DNA from: Phlyctochytrium arcticum
Taxonomy: Eukaryota; Chytridiomycota; Chytridiomycetes; Chytridiales; Chytridiaceae
Assembly: GCA_025602905.1 (NCBI GenBank)
Contig: JAHLKI010000034.1
Span: 182,335 to 246,334, forward strand
Length of the DNA stretch: 64,000 nucleotides
Direction: 5' to 3'
Part shown: in pieces, positions 62,094 through 64,000 of the stretch
Position numbering within the stretch: the stretch's first letter is position 1
Layout of the letters: every line of letters begins with the position of its first letter
Notes under the pieces: generated by a model
Database searches by the model: none
Told to the model about the DNA's origin: nothing
What the model saw: only the letters and a program-made list of their open reading frames with translations
Program-made: the position numbers and the translations under genes

Positions 62094-64000
62094 TTGAACC
62101 TAACAAGGGAATGCGCAGTCAGCTTGTTACACTTTAAGATGAAGCGGGATGCCCCACCTTTACCAAAGCGCGCAATTCGCTATCCCGTCAAGTACGAGAA
62201 ACAGATGCGTGAGAAAGAGGCCCAGTACATCAGTGATGGGAGGTGGTATCGGTCCTCGGATCCTGAAGCGGTCCCTACCTTTGTTGTTGCCAAGAAGGAT
62301 CCGGTCACAGGCCGGATGGTGTTCGACGAGCGGGCACGAAACAAGCAAAAGGAGCTCGTTCGGTACACTCTTCCGCACACCGATGGCATCCGAGACGCAG
62401 TACAGGAGGCCACGTTTGCCAGTCAGTTTGATTTGATCAGCGCGTATGAACAGTTTCGGGTGGACCCCGAATGTGAAAAGTACACTGCATTTCTAACACC
62501 TTCTGGTCAATTTCGGTCTCGCGTTCTCTCTATGGGTGATACAAACGGTGTGGCCAACTTCCAGCGTGCGGCAGAGGTCACCGCCGGGCCCAAATTAGGC
62601 ATAAGCGTTCGCCCATACCTGGACAACTTTGTGGTCACGACGAAAGGGAGTCTATTCGAGCGTGCTGCGGAATGCCTCTGGTTACTGGCCCGTTTCCAGG
62701 AATGTGAATGGTTTATTGGATCGTACGACTTCTGTCCGCCGAAGATGGAAGTCCTGGGGAGTCTCATTGGTAATGGGGTCCGACTGCCGGGCACGAAGGT
62801 CATGAGCACGATTCTGGAGGTTCCCACCCCTACTTCCATTGAGCAGGTTGACCGAATGCTGGGTGCCTTTCAGTTTGTTGCTGAGCATTCGTTGGATTCC
62901 GTCGCTGAGCGTTCCTTGTTAGCCGATGTGGTCAAATATCGCAAGGTAAAAGGTCGCAAGCCTGCTGCTCGGCCGCCCCCCTTCAACAGCAACGGTCGTT
63001 TCCTCTGGACGCCAACGCATCAAGCGGCATGGGATCGAATGACGAACGAAATGTCCAGGTGTATGGAGCTTCGCAGTTATGATGTTAACGATCCTTCCCT
63101 CCGTACGTATTTGATTACTGACGCGAGCATTGTCGGCATTGCGGGCTATCTCGCTCAGGGTCCCATCTCCGGCACATGGAAAGACGCATGGCCTATTCGG
63201 TGTTGGTCGCGTTCGTATGTCACCGGGGAACGTAACTATACCACCACACAACAAGAGAAGTTGGCCGTGGTTGAGTCCATCTCACATTATGAGCATTTCC
63301 TTCGGGGAGTGGACTTCACGGTGTGCACGGATCACGAGGCATTGATTCCGCAAGGACACGGTACATCGGCCCCGCTTTCGGACCGGCAGGATGCGCGGTG
63401 GAGTTTGTACCTGTCTTCGTTTGCTCCAACTTGGGAACACATCGCCGGCGCCGATAATGTCCTGGCAGATACGCTTTCCCACCTGTGGGATGAACATCGG
63501 GTGGATGCTGGTGATACGCAAAATCCTAAGGACGATGACGATACTGCAATTTGGCGATGGAACGCTTTTGCCGGGGCTGGGGAGCAGACTATTCCTGAGG
63601 ATATCAACGGCGCACGAGTGATGATGTGCTCTGCCGTTCCTAGTTCTACCGACGATCCGAATCTGCGTGAGCGCCTGATAGCTACATTTGGAGATGGATT
63701 TGACGCTGCTCTCGTGAAGTCCGTAAAGGAAGATCCCCGCTGGGGCGCCGTTTGGGCTGAGCCCGAGCTCCATTCCAGCTTTTCCGTTGTGGATGATATG
63801 CTTATCCTAAATGACACTCGTGTTGTCATTCCTTCATCAATGATCTGGTCCGGCACCTCCGTGCAGCGTCTTCTCATTGAAACGGCGCATCTCGAATTAG
63901 TGCATGTGGGCGCGGAACGGACTTACGCTCATTTGCGACAAGTACTATTGGAAAGGAATGCTATCGGATATTACTACTTACGTTCGGGAGTGTGATCGGT
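62094..64000 (+). mobile_element. Ty3-type retrotransposon pol fragment (RT-RNase H-integrase start)
   Basis: A long frame to 63995 with reverse transcriptase (PPLPKRAIRYPVKYEKQMR, TFVVAKKD, the first active-site Asp in SQFDLISAYEQFRV, and the YxDD box as RPYLDNFVV), then RNase H (LITDASIVGIAGYLAQ, TTQQEKLAVVESI, TDHEAL, the DEDx residues) and the beginning of the integrase zinc-binding region (LIETAHLELVHVGAERTYAH). RT before integrase and the tether GADNVLADTLSHL mark the Ty3 superfamily. Gag, protease and an LTR are not seen upstream: similarity starts at the RT edge, 13 bp after repeat R. The YxDD box carries Asn for the second Asp. Near 63945 a one-base frame change moves the integrase HHCC continuation (ITTYVRECDR) into another frame. 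The element continues past the window edge. Confidence 0.9.

Overview
The window looks like nuclear DNA from an early-diverging (zoosporic) fungus; a chytrid related to Spizellomyces is my best guess. Housekeeping genes carry many short GT-AG introns (about 40-160 nt). The gene set is fungal: a Crz1-like calcineurin-pathway zinc-finger factor, kinesin-14, eIF3e, GPI-anchored mucin-like and LPMO-like secreted proteins, and a Vps62-family protein. One mobile remnant joins an IS607-type serine recombinase to Fanzor (eukaryotic TnpB-like) sequence, a combination known from chytrids and giant viruses. Species identity is inference.

Layout. 0.8-35 kb is mostly ordinary gene space: a WD40-CCCH fusion (minus), an Asn-rich protein (plus), an SQD2-like GT4 glycosyltransferase (minus), eIF3e (minus), a Vps62-family secreted protein (plus), two almost identical secreted-protein genes 4.9 kb apart (minus), a Crz1-like factor (minus), an APH/methylthioribose-kinase-like kinase (minus), gluconokinase (minus), a 17-exon kinesin-14 (minus) and a secreted His1 LPMO-like protein (minus). 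For the spliced genes I reconstructed the exon joins, and the exon lengths sum to whole codons except where noted.

35.1-41.3 kb is a decayed Ty1/copia retrotransposon whose reverse transcriptase is split by a nested insert of about 2.8 kb. The insert holds nine hairpin-bearing CCCTCTGTTAGGG repeats, a broken gene for an unknown coiled-coil protein, a truncated Pif1-like helicase, and a chimeric IS607 TnpA-Fanzor ORF followed by more Fanzor relic.

41.5-48.3 kb returns to normal genes: a Trx-Grx-Grx monothiol glutaredoxin, a GPI-anchored mucin-like protein with nine GTPDEDCE repeats, and an intron-containing tRNA-Tyr.

49.4-62.1 kb is accessory. It has three diverged copies of a segmental duplication carrying a family of small PD-(D/E)XK-nuclease-like proteins, most with a C-terminal membrane tail. 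Five copies are visible: one intact but with the catalytic Glu replaced, one short with the motif intact, two frameshifted and read through into each other, and one relic. A 319-bp MITE-like element with 15-bp terminal inverted repeats and an 11-bp target duplication sits in one unit, and another unit shows the empty site. A tandem I9 protease-inhibitor gene lies among them. The window ends inside a Ty3-type pol fragment. No CRISPR array or rRNA was seen.
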